IMG/VR virus record: IMGVR_UViG_3300027763_000038
Span: 44,771 to 108,770 of that record
Strand: one strand, 5' to 3'
Length of the DNA stretch: 64,000 bases
Origin: a virus
In this document: positions 57,784-64,000 of the stretch, in pieces
Numbering within the stretch: the stretch's first letter is position 1
How the letters are laid out: every line of letters begins with the position of its first letter
Notes under the pieces: model-generated
Seen by the model: only the letters and a program-made list of their open reading frames with translations
The model's database searches: none
Told to the model about the DNA's origin: nothing
Program-made: the position numbers and the translations under genes

Positions 57784-58299
57784 TCATGAATAAAAATATC
57801 TTGAACGATAAGTATTGCCCTGCAAGTATCTCGGGTTGAACTTGTTGCCAACAAATGGACTAAGCACCGCAGTAACAGCACTAGCATCTCGTACATTCCA
57901 ATTAAGAACTAAGTCCTGATATAAAGCACATGGTCCGGTCTCTAATAAGAGCTTTAATCCTTCTAAACTGCCTTGTACACTCAAGCTAGCTGGTCCAAGA
58001 GAAGCTCTAATACCTTCAGTTGCTGATTTAGTTCTAACTGTACTTTGATCAATAATACAAGCGCTTTTCAAAGCAACCAAACCGATAAATACATCGTCGT
58101 GATAATCAAGAGGATCTGGAGTTAATGTACCATTAGATACATCCACAGTATATTGATTGTCTAGAGTAACCTCAAATTGGACATATTTTGATGCAACAGT
58201 TATTACCTGGATCAGTCTTTCGTCGCTATAAACTGGCTGATCTGTAAGATCATTAATCAATGTGCGAACAATAAGAGGTATTTCAATAGACCAGCTCAT
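57784..58299 (-). CDS. Head-tail connector / adaptor-like protein
   Basis: The 171-residue product (MSWSIEIPLIVRTLINDL) is helical. Its landmarks YSDERLIQVITVASKYVQFEV and DDVFIGLVALKSACIIDQS agree with the gp6/gp15-type adaptors that join portal and neck. AAGGATCAAATT precedes the ATG. It is the first minus-strand gene after the divergent control region, so transcription of the block down to the tail may begin here. The family assignment is from remembered pattern only. Confidence 0.6.
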   Translation of the reverse strand: MSWSIEIPLIVRTLINDLTDQPVYSDERLIQVITVASKYVQFEVTLDNQYTVDVSNGTLTPDPLDYHDDVFIGLVALKSACIIDQSTVRTKSATEGIRASLGPASLSVQGSLEGLKLLLETGPCALYQDLVLNWNVRDASAVTAVLSPFVGNKFNPRYLQGNTYRSRYFYS

Positions 58300-58485
58300 A
58301 ATTTGATCCTTTTATGTGTATTAGGGCTATTCTTTAATACACCTTATGGTAAAGACTGTGGTTTTTAAAATTAATTGGCTAATAGCTAATCCTGTAAGAT
58401 TTCCTACTTATAATATACACCAGAGAACATTAGTCAATCATACTGAAGATAAGGGTGTATTTGGAAGATAGGACATAGGATTAAA
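58300..58485. promoter_or_regulatory. Divergent intergenic control region with four GTGTAT motifs
   Basis: This 186-bp gap separates the minus-strand adaptor gene from the plus-strand glycosyltransferase gene. It holds four GTGTAT copies: plus at 58316 and 58455, minus at 58342 and 58421. A TATAAT box lies on the plus strand at 58409-58414, about 70 nt before the glycosyltransferase ATG, but no good -35 hexamer sits at the usual spacing. Promoters for both directions are expected here. AGGATTAAA is the ribosome site of the plus-strand gene. Confidence 0.55.
58316..58342. repeat. Perfect 8-bp inverted repeat GTGTATTA/TAATACAC
   Basis: GTGTATTA (58316-58323) and TAATACAC (58335-58342) form a perfect inverted repeat with an 11-nt spacer, just before the adaptor gene's ribosome site. 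It could be an operator for a dimeric regulator or an RNA hairpin in the leader. No T-run follows on either strand, so a terminator is unlikely. Confidence 0.6.
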
Positions 58486-59196
58486 ATGATATCATACTGC
58501 TCTCAAATTAAAAATAGATTTTATCAGTTTCAACAAACTTTCTCTCATAATATAAATCATATCAAAAATAATCCAGACACTGAATGGATCATTGTGGATT
58601 GTGATTCAAAAGATGGGCTATATCAGTATATGTCAAAATTTGGAATTTCTGAAAGAGTTCATTATCATAAAACATTAAACTATAAGAACTATTCAATTCC
58701 AGTAGCTAAGAATTTAGCAGCGCGGTTGAGTTCTGGGGATTATGTGTTCAATTTGGATATTGATAACTATATTGGAAATGCCACAAGTCAAATAAAAAGC
58801 CTTGGAACAAAAATTGGCGTGTATTGTAATATTTTCAAGCGTGGAGTTTATGGTAGGATAGGATGTTCTAGGAGAGTTTTTAATATGGTGGGTGGTTATG
58901 ATGAATCTTTTTTACCAGCTGGCAAACACGATATTGATTTTATGGCTAGATGCAAATTAGTTAATTATTACTTTAAACATATTCCCTGTATGATCAACCC
59001 AATTTTAAACTCTAAGATAGAAACCACCCTTAATACCGGTAGTGACATGAATTGGGAAACTATGAATAATCTGAATGGAGAAAAAATGGAATATAATCTA
59101 GAAAATAAAATTTACTGTCCAAATAAAAAATTCACAAGCTGTACTTTTGAATATAATTTTACTAAACAAATTACCTTATCTGAGGAGATAATATAA
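58486..59196 (+). CDS. GT-A fold glycosyltransferase
   Basis: The 236-residue product has the layout of a nucleotide-sugar glycosyltransferase of GT2/GT7 type. The N-terminus has a WIIVDCDSKDG strand with the acidic pair, the divalent-metal motif is at residues 91-93 (LDIDN), and GGYDE (136-140) with HDIDFMAR (148-155) matches the acceptor-side motif of GT7-like enzymes. It has no signal peptide or membrane segment, so it would act in the cytosol. It is the first gene of a plus-strand pair with the alginate lyase (TAATG overlap). Possible targets are virion fibres, such as the collagen-like proteins, or host surface polysaccharide precursors. The target is inference. Confidence 0.8.
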   Translation: MISYCSQIKNRFYQFQQTFSHNINHIKNNPDTEWIIVDCDSKDGLYQYMSKFGISERVHYHKTLNYKNYSIPVAKNLAARLSSGDYVFNLDIDNYIGNATSQIKSLGTKIGVYCNIFKRGVYGRIGCSRRVFNMVGGYDESFLPAGKHDIDFMARCKLVNYYFKHIPCMINPILNSKIETTLNTGSDMNWETMNNLNGEKMEYNLENKIYCPNKKFTSCTFEYNFTKQITLSEEII

Positions 59197-60308
59197 TGCT
59201 ATTAACATTAAATAAGAATAGAATGGACCAACTAGCCCCTGATCAGATAGCATTTTATCAAGGACAATGTGGAGATATTCTCAATGCTCCACTACCAAGT
59301 ATCACACAAAATCCTGCTGAACTAAAACAAAAAACAGGAGCTAATAATTTTACTAGTCTAGCTCCCTTTTATCATCCAGACCCGAACTCTCCAACAGGAT
59401 TTCCTTATATCCGAATTGATGGAACAAGGAACCTTGAGTCTAGAAAAAGTTCTGATAGTCCATACTTAAATTCTATGCTATCTTTAGTGGCTTCAGCATC
59501 TACTTTATATTACTATACTAAGTCAGAAGACTATGCTATTAAAGCTATGGAAGTTCTTTACACTTTCTTTCTTAATGAAAATACTAAAATGAATCCTAGT
59601 ATGACATATAGCGGAATAGTTATTGGAGATAGTATGGATGATCTGCGTATTAGAGGAGCAGTTATTGATAGTAATATATTATCAGTATTACCAGATTTTA
59701 TTGAACTACTTAAACCTAGTCCTCATTGGACAACTGAACTAGATAATGGAATGGTTTCGTGGTTTGACTCATTAAGCGATTGGTTCAAAACTAATCCTAG
59801 AGGAGTCTTGCAAGCTAGTTATAGTCATAATATTAAAACCTCATATATGAAACAGTTATGTTCTTATCTTTGTGCTTGTGGAAAAGAAGTTGAAGCACGA
59901 ACTTATTTGGAAAATAATCTTAGAAGCTTATTAAGTGCTCAGATAGATACTGACGGTAAACAGATATTAGAGATGAACAGAGTAAAAAATAGGCACTATA
60001 GTAATTTTAATTTAACTCTACTTGTAAATCTAGCTACTATAGCTAACTCATTGGGTATTAATGTTTGGAACTATGAGGATAGTGAGGGTAAGGGGAGTAT
60101 TAAGAAGGCTATGAAATATTTAGCCTATTATTATCTTAATCCAACTGAATGGACCACATCTAATGAACAGAATAATTCTGCTATGACACGATCATGGCTA
60201 CAAGCAGGGGTAGAATTATATGATGATCAAATCTTACAAGATGTTTTTAGAGAAGTTAAGATTTATAATTTTACCAGCGTTACAGACTATATTACCTTAC
60301 CCAATTAG
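59196..60308 (+). CDS. Alginate lyase family protein (PL5-like)
   Basis: The 370-residue product matches the (alpha/alpha) alginate lyase family: LAPFYHPDPNSPTGFPYIR (55-73), AIKAMEVLYTFFLNENTKMNP (to 134) and EMNRVKNRHYSNFNL (259-273), which keeps the Arg and Tyr of the active site. These enzymes cleave polymannuronate by beta-elimination. The usual Asn-Asn-His motif is replaced by SHNI at 210-213, so activity is uncertain. There is no signal peptide, so it would act as a virion part or after lysis. TAATG overlap couples it to the glycosyltransferase. Its stop overlaps that of the convergent Gly-rich gene. A role in breaking host exopolysaccharide is likely if it is active. Confidence 0.8.
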   Translation: MLLTLNKNRMDQLAPDQIAFYQGQCGDILNAPLPSITQNPAELKQKTGANNFTSLAPFYHPDPNSPTGFPYIRIDGTRNLESRKSSDSPYLNSMLSLVASASTLYYYTKSEDYAIKAMEVLYTFFLNENTKMNPSMTYSGIVIGDSMDDLRIRGAVIDSNILSVLPDFIELLKPSPHWTTELDNGMVSWFDSLSDWFKTNPRGVLQASYSHNIKTSYMKQLCSYLCACGKEVEARTYLENNLRSLLSAQIDTDGKQILEMNRVKNRHYSNFNLTLLVNLATIANSLGINVWNYEDSEGKGSIKKAMKYLAYYYLNPTEWTTSNEQNNSAMTRSWLQAGVELYDDQILQDVFREVKIYNFTSVTDYITLPN

Positions 60309-60895
60309 GTGAAGTATAATACAATTCCACCGGGAGAACCATTTGTTGCCGAGTTGACATTAGCATTTCCTGCAACGCCCTTAAATCCAGCAGTAAGACT
60401 ACTTCCAGAGAGCGTTATAGCGGCTACTCTTCCTTGAAAATCTAATGTTCCACTAGCATAGAATGTTCTATTAAAATCACCTCCAGAACCAACGCCATTG
60501 TTTCCAAGACCGTTCCCGCCCAGAACATAATTTCCTATTCCTCCTGCTCCTGTTATTGTAACTCCACTATAAGTTAGTGTAGTATTTCCTCCAGAAGTAC
60601 TACTACCATCTCCTTGAAGTCCTGCCGCTCCTACAACATAGGTCACTGTTGCTCCTCCAGTAACGCTATATGTTTTGACCGCTTCTCCGCCATAATAACC
60701 ATCATCTGTTCCTTGACAAGCACTAATATCATATGTTCCACCAGATCCACCACCAATAACCCAAGCCTTCATGCTTGTGGCTCCGGTTGGTACTGATCGA
60801 CTAGTTCCGGTAGTTATAACAAAAGCTACTGGAGTAAAACCACCACCTCCACCTGCCACTATTTTCTTAAACATATTAAATTTAGCACTAAACAT
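60305..60895 (-). CDS. Glycine-rich fibre or adhesin protein
   Basis: The 196-residue product has a polar N-terminus (MFSAKFNMFKKIVAGGGGG), then a Gly-rich domain with WVIGGGSGG, YYGGEAV and many GNG/GAGG turns, ending in GSPGGIVLYF. This matches the glycine-rich domains found at the tips of phage fibres and in their adhesins. The ATG lies six bases after the stop of the Mtd_N fibre gene without a clear ribosome site, so it may be coupled to that gene. It is convergent with the lyase and overlaps it by four bases. A receptor-binding role as partner of the upstream fibre is plausible. Confidence 0.7.
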   Translation of the reverse strand: MFSAKFNMFKKIVAGGGGGFTPVAFVITTGTSRSVPTGATSMKAWVIGGGSGGTYDISACQGTDDGYYGGEAVKTYSVTGGATVTYVVGAAGLQGDGSSTSGGNTTLTYSGVTITGAGGIGNYVLGGNGLGNNGVGSGGDFNRTFYASGTLDFQGRVAAITLSGSSLTAGFKGVAGNANVNSATNGSPGGIVLYFT

Positions 60896-60901
60896 AAATT
60901 A

Positions 60902-62824
60902 CTAATAGTTTTGACTAAAAGCCCCATACCAATATGTTCCATCGCTTATAAAACTTAGGATATCCACTTTACTAGCTGTTGTAGTAATTACAGGAGCTGT
61001 TCCACCACTCCATTTTACGCTAGTGAAAGTTGCCGTAAATGATCCAGATCCGCTACTCAAGAATAATGTGAAACTTTTCCCAGCGGTTGCCGTTGGCATA
61101 GTAAACGTACAATTACCAGTAAGAGTGCAAGTTTGAACAGTTCCGTTCGTTAAGGCTATTGTTTTAGCAGTAGCGCTGTTGCCTATAACAACAACACTTT
61201 CTGTGAAATCATTAAACGTTAAGGTGCCAGCTAAATTAGTATTTCCTACTACGTGTAATTTGCTTGTTGGTGATCCAATACCTATTCCAATATTACCCGA
61301 GCTATTTGCGATAAAGCTTTGAACACCAGTATTAGATATGGCTACTGATCCACTTGCTGGAAAATAAAACCCCGTAGAGAGATCATTATTTGAACCTATT
61401 GATGGAGTACTAACCGAGCCACTACCCATTTGCAAAGAAGTAAAAATACCTGTAGTGCCAGCAATTGATCCAGTAACATCTAATGTTGAAGTTGGAGCAG
61501 TTTTGTTGATACCAACAAGTCCATTACTTGTTATAACCATTCTTTGGGATGGTGAATTAAAAGTATTTGAACTTGTACTTGTAAAAAATCTTAACTGGCT
61601 AGCAAGATTAGTTAAACCGGAAGCTGGTGCTGCCTCTGTGCTGGCTTGTATTCTTGCGCACTGTGTGGTAATTGTTCCATCATAATTCATTGTCTCAAAT
61701 TGTATGACTCCTAAATTATCTCCAGAAGCTACTACACTGGGAGAAGAGAATGATCCTCTATATTTTCTAAAAAACATAAAAGGACCAGCCGTTGTAGTCT
61801 GATATTTAGCTAAAACATTATTTCCACCACCTTGATCACCTATAAAAAATAAATTACCAGAATTATTATTAAGAAAATAGATACTATCTCCACTAGTATA
61901 TATTGAACCACTACCACTAGTAATATTTATACCATTAGAAAAATTACCACTAGGAGCAGATAATATTAATCCATTAAAAGTTAAACTTGTTTGGGCACTA
62001 ATTCCACTAGTAGATCCGTCAGAGACTAATACTCTATTAACCCCAGAATTTGTTATAGTAGCACTACCTCCACCGGCAGAAGCTGTAGAATTAATTGTAA
62101 ACGATCCACTAGACGGAGTAACTGTAATATTAGTTCCTGCAATTATATTGGTTACAGGAAGCAAACCACTAACAGTACTATTAAAATTAGTTATATCTGA
62201 GGTTACATGGGTATGACTAGCAGCAGCATAATCAGTTCCAGCAATTGCAATACTTGGAGCGCCCGTACTAGTAGTATTTTTAAGAAGACCATTACTAAGT
62301 CCTGCTAATGAAACACCATTAATTTTTGTAACTGTAGCATTTAGTGAGCCAGCACTTCCAGCAGCTGTAACATCACCGCTAATACTAATGGTCTGGTCAC
62401 CGGTATTAGTACCGCTACTACTTCCACTAAAAGTACCGCTTTGAGTAGCTAGAGTACCTAATCCTAAAGATGTTCTTTGTGCTGAAGCATCTGCCCCGGT
62501 TAATAATGCTCGTCCAGCAGTTGTACTATCACTGATATTACTTGCTGTATGAGTATGTCCAGACAAACTTACACCAGTACCATTTACTTGTAAACTTTGA
62601 GTAAAATTGCCGCTTGGAGAAGATATCGAACCAGTTAATGTTCCTCCAGATAATAACAAGAAAGAACCAGTACCAACCACACCCAAACTATTATAAGCTG
62701 TAACACCATCTCCAATTTTTAATTTAAGAGTATCGGTTTCGAATATTGGCTCTCCACTAGCAACAATTGGATTGGTAGCACTAAGTGATGTTGCTAATCC
62801 TCTTTTAATTTGAATATCTGGCAT
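60902..62824 (-). CDS. Tail fibre with Mtd_N-type N-terminus
   Basis: The 640-residue product opens with IQIKRGLATSLSATNPIVAS and FETDTLKLKIGDG, an Mtd_N-type virion-attachment domain like that of the 310-residue fibre. The shaft has GHTHTASNISD and SHTHVTSDITNF modules and a GIGSPTSKLHVVGN motif. The C-terminus is a small beta domain (FTLFLSSGSGSFTATF, then SDGTYWYGAFSQNY). No S74 chaperone is present. AGGAGATTTTAA precedes the ATG, overlapping the stop of the preceding gene. A trimeric host-recognition fibre is likely. Confidence 0.82.
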   Translation of the reverse strand: MPDIQIKRGLATSLSATNPIVASGEPIFETDTLKLKIGDGVTAYNSLGVVGTGSFLLLSGGTLTGSISSPSGNFTQSLQVNGTGVSLSGHTHTASNISDSTTAGRALLTGADASAQRTSLGLGTLATQSGTFSGSSSGTNTGDQTISISGDVTAAGSAGSLNATVTKINGVSLAGLSNGLLKNTTSTGAPSIAIAGTDYAAASHTHVTSDITNFNSTVSGLLPVTNIIAGTNITVTPSSGSFTINSTASAGGGSATITNSGVNRVLVSDGSTSGISAQTSLTFNGLILSAPSGNFSNGINITSGSGSIYTSGDSIYFLNNNSGNLFFIGDQGGGNNVLAKYQTTTAGPFMFFRKYRGSFSSPSVVASGDNLGVIQFETMNYDGTITTQCARIQASTEAAPASGLTNLASQLRFFTSTSSNTFNSPSQRMVITSNGLVGINKTAPTSTLDVTGSIAGTTGIFTSLQMGSGSVSTPSIGSNNDLSTGFYFPASGSVAISNTGVQSFIANSSGNIGIGIGSPTSKLHVVGNTNLAGTLTFNDFTESVVVIGNSATAKTIALTNGTVQTCTLTGNCTFTMPTATAGKSFTLFLSSGSGSFTATFTSVKWSGGTAPVITTTASKVDILSFISDGTYWYGAFSQNY

Positions 62825-62834
62825 TTAAAATCTC

Positions 62835-64000
62835 CTATGCTGCGGATACGCTCACATTGGCAAAGTATTGACTATCTGCTGGCTGCGTACTACTAATAGT
62901 TATAATGTCTCCAGAAATGACAGACACAGTGCGAGTATTATTTATATTACTAGAAACATAATGAATAATACTCCCATTCTTTTTGATAGTCGCGTTGTCG
63001 TCTGAGCCGTCATCGTCCTGAAAGTCAAACCGGACCGTTACAGTAGCTGTGCCGCTTGCTGTCCAAGAATATCTACTTAATCCATCTACTGTTTCAAGAT
63101 ATATACCAGCAGCACGAGTAAACGGACTAGCAGCTGTTCCGCTACCGGTAAATGTACTAGACCCATTATTACGAGCTATTGTTAGTAAAGAACCAGCTGG
63201 AGCTGCGGTTGTGGTCGTAGTTGTGGTAGTGGTGGGCGCTGCTGTAGTTGTTGTGGTTGTGGTAGTAGTAGCAGCTGTTACTGTTAATATTGCAGAATTA
63301 GAATATATGTTTGATAATAACGACTGTAAATTACATCTATAATAGTATCCATTTTTACCAATTTGAACACTAGTTAGTGTTAAAGTAGAAGAGGTAGATC
63401 CAGAAACTTCTGTCCAAGTTGAATTATTAGAACTTTCTTGCCATTGATAAGCTATTGATGATGTTGGAGACGAGGCTGTTGCTGTAATACTAAACGTTGC
63501 ATTTGACGATGATACCACAGAGGTCGCTGAAGGTTGTGAGGATATTGAGATTAATGGATAGGTACCAGCATCTATGCTAGAAGAGCCTCCACCACTAGCT
63601 GTAGAGTTGATTGTAAATGACCCACTAGCTGAAGATACTGTTATATTAGTTCCAGCAATTATGTTCTTTACAGGAAGTAAACCACTAACACTACTATTAA
63701 AATCTGTGATATCTGAAGATGTATGAGTGTGTGAACTAGCAGCATAATTACCAGATGGCTGTAATCCTGTTACTGATATTGTAAAATTACCAGTTGTAGG
63801 AACAATATTAATATATGTACTTGCTATAATATTTTTAACTGGTAATAAGCCACTAATAGAAGTATTAAAATCAGTAATTTGTGAAGAAGTGTGGTTGTGT
63901 GAACTTGCGGCATAGCTACCAGATGGTTGTAAACCAGTAACAGAAATTGTAAAATTGCCAGTTGATGATACAATATCTATATAAGAACTGGGGGTGATGT
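62835..64000 (-). CDS. Fibre protein with tandem 56-residue repeats and Ig-like domain, N-terminus beyond window
   Basis: The frame is open to the right edge, so about 388 C-terminal residues are visible and no start lies in the window; the in-frame GTG at 63516-63518 is only internal. The visible part has two full and one partial copy of a 56-residue shaft module (GLQPSGNYAASSHTHTSSDI...). An Ig-like domain follows (YQWQESSNNSTW to NGYYYRC), then a Thr-run linker with AAP breaks, then a C-terminal domain (RFDFQDDDGSDDN). Ig-like domains on phage virions often mediate weak surface binding. The reading frame agrees with the repeat pattern across the edge. Confidence 0.8.
   Translation of the reverse strand, partial: ITPSSYIDIVSSTGNFTISVTGLQPSGSYAASSHNHTSSQITDFNTSISGLLPVKNIIASTYINIVPTTGNFTISVTGLQPSGNYAASSHTHTSSDITDFNSSVSGLLPVKNIIAGTNITVSSASGSFTINSTASGGGSSSIDAGTYPLISISSQPSATSVVSSSNATFSITATASSPTSSIAYQWQESSNNSTWTEVSGSTSSTLTLTSVQIGKNGYYYRCNLQSLLSNIYSNSAILTVTAATTTTTTTTTAAPTTTTTTTTTAAPAGSLLTIARNNGSSTFTGSGTAASPFTRAAGIYLETVDGLSRYSWTASGTATVTVRFDFQDDDGSDDNATIKKNGSIIHYVSSNINNTRTVSVISGDIITISSTQPADSQYFANVSVSAA
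63205..63280 (-). repeat. Threonine-coding simple repeat (AAP-interrupted)
   Basis: A run of Thr codons broken by Ala-Ala-Pro forms the linker between the Ig-like and C-terminal domains. Similar Thr runs lie at 53580-53605 (giant fibre, also followed by AAP) and 34425-34455 (301-residue tail protein). Confidence 0.85.
63600..63960 (-). repeat. Tandem ~168-bp repeats in fibre shaft
   Basis: Two full units and the end of a third encode GLQPSG-YAASSH-HTSS followed by ITDFN, SGLLPVKNIIA and FTI. A related single unit lies in the neighbouring 640-residue fibre (SHTHVTSDITNF, GLLPVTNIIAGTNITV), which indicates exchange or duplication between the two genes. Confidence 0.85.

Noticed and set aside
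58409-58414. TATAAT as a confident sigma-70 promoter for the glycosyltransferase gene
   Set aside because: No recognisable -35 hexamer at 16-18 bp spacing and no TG extension, so only a weak candidate.
63516-63518. GTG as the start of the right-edge Ig-like protein
   Set aside because: The frame continues upstream to the window edge with clear tandem repeats, so the GTG is an internal valine codon.

Overview
The window is part of the genome of a tailed bacteriophage (Caudoviricetes), AT-rich by eye, and holds its neck, tail, tail-tip and fibre genes. The evidence is a 5,483-residue tape measure protein with a minor-tail-protein core, preceded by a tail-tube-like gene and small assembly-type genes and followed by baseplate-hub-like proteins. 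Many fibre proteins are present: Mtd_N-type N-termini, collagen-like Gly-X-Y runs, GHxH modules, a YadA-like beta-roll, and LamG and Ig-like domains. I see no terminase, portal, capsid, replication, lysis, tRNA or integrase gene. The host and the lifestyle (lytic or prophage) cannot be read from this segment.

Layout, reading the minus strand from right to left. At 64000-60305 lie three fibre-type genes: an incomplete Ig-like protein, an Mtd_N fibre and a Gly-rich protein. At 58486-60308, on the plus strand, sits a two-gene cassette of a GT-A glycosyltransferase and a PL5-type alginate lyase. A 186-bp divergent control region follows (58300-58485). At 58299-57328 are a head-tail adaptor-like gene and a small Cys-tailed protein. 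At 57331-40125 is a block of fibre-like genes: a 4,121-residue giant, a collagen-like fibre, a 63-residue protein, a LamG protein and an Mtd_N fibre. At 40082-37949 are three neck or tail-completion-like genes linked by ATGA overlaps. At 37926-34375 are the tail tube candidate and four small or medium genes in the usual tail-assembly-chaperone position. A terminator-like hairpin precedes the tape measure gene (34293-17842). At 17842-1 are a YadA-like fibre, a possible distal tail protein, a hub-like protein and a second giant protein that runs off the left edge.

Most minus-strand genes are tightly packed, with TAATG or ATGA overlaps or gaps under 50 nt and clear AGGAG/AAGGA ribosome sites, so they probably form long late operons for tail morphogenesis and host recognition.

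The most unusual object is the tape measure protein. Besides helical tape segments it carries an apparently intact PD-(D/E)xK nuclease-like motif set, a complete HAD-phosphatase motif set, an HExxH metallopeptidase motif, and a hydrophobic segment like the pre-toxin regions of polymorphic toxins. These lie between eight copies of a Gly-Gly...GEFVVN repeat. I propose that the tape measure doubles as a scaffold for enzymatic cargo, possibly ejected with the genome. The motifs are visible in the sequence; the function is inference.
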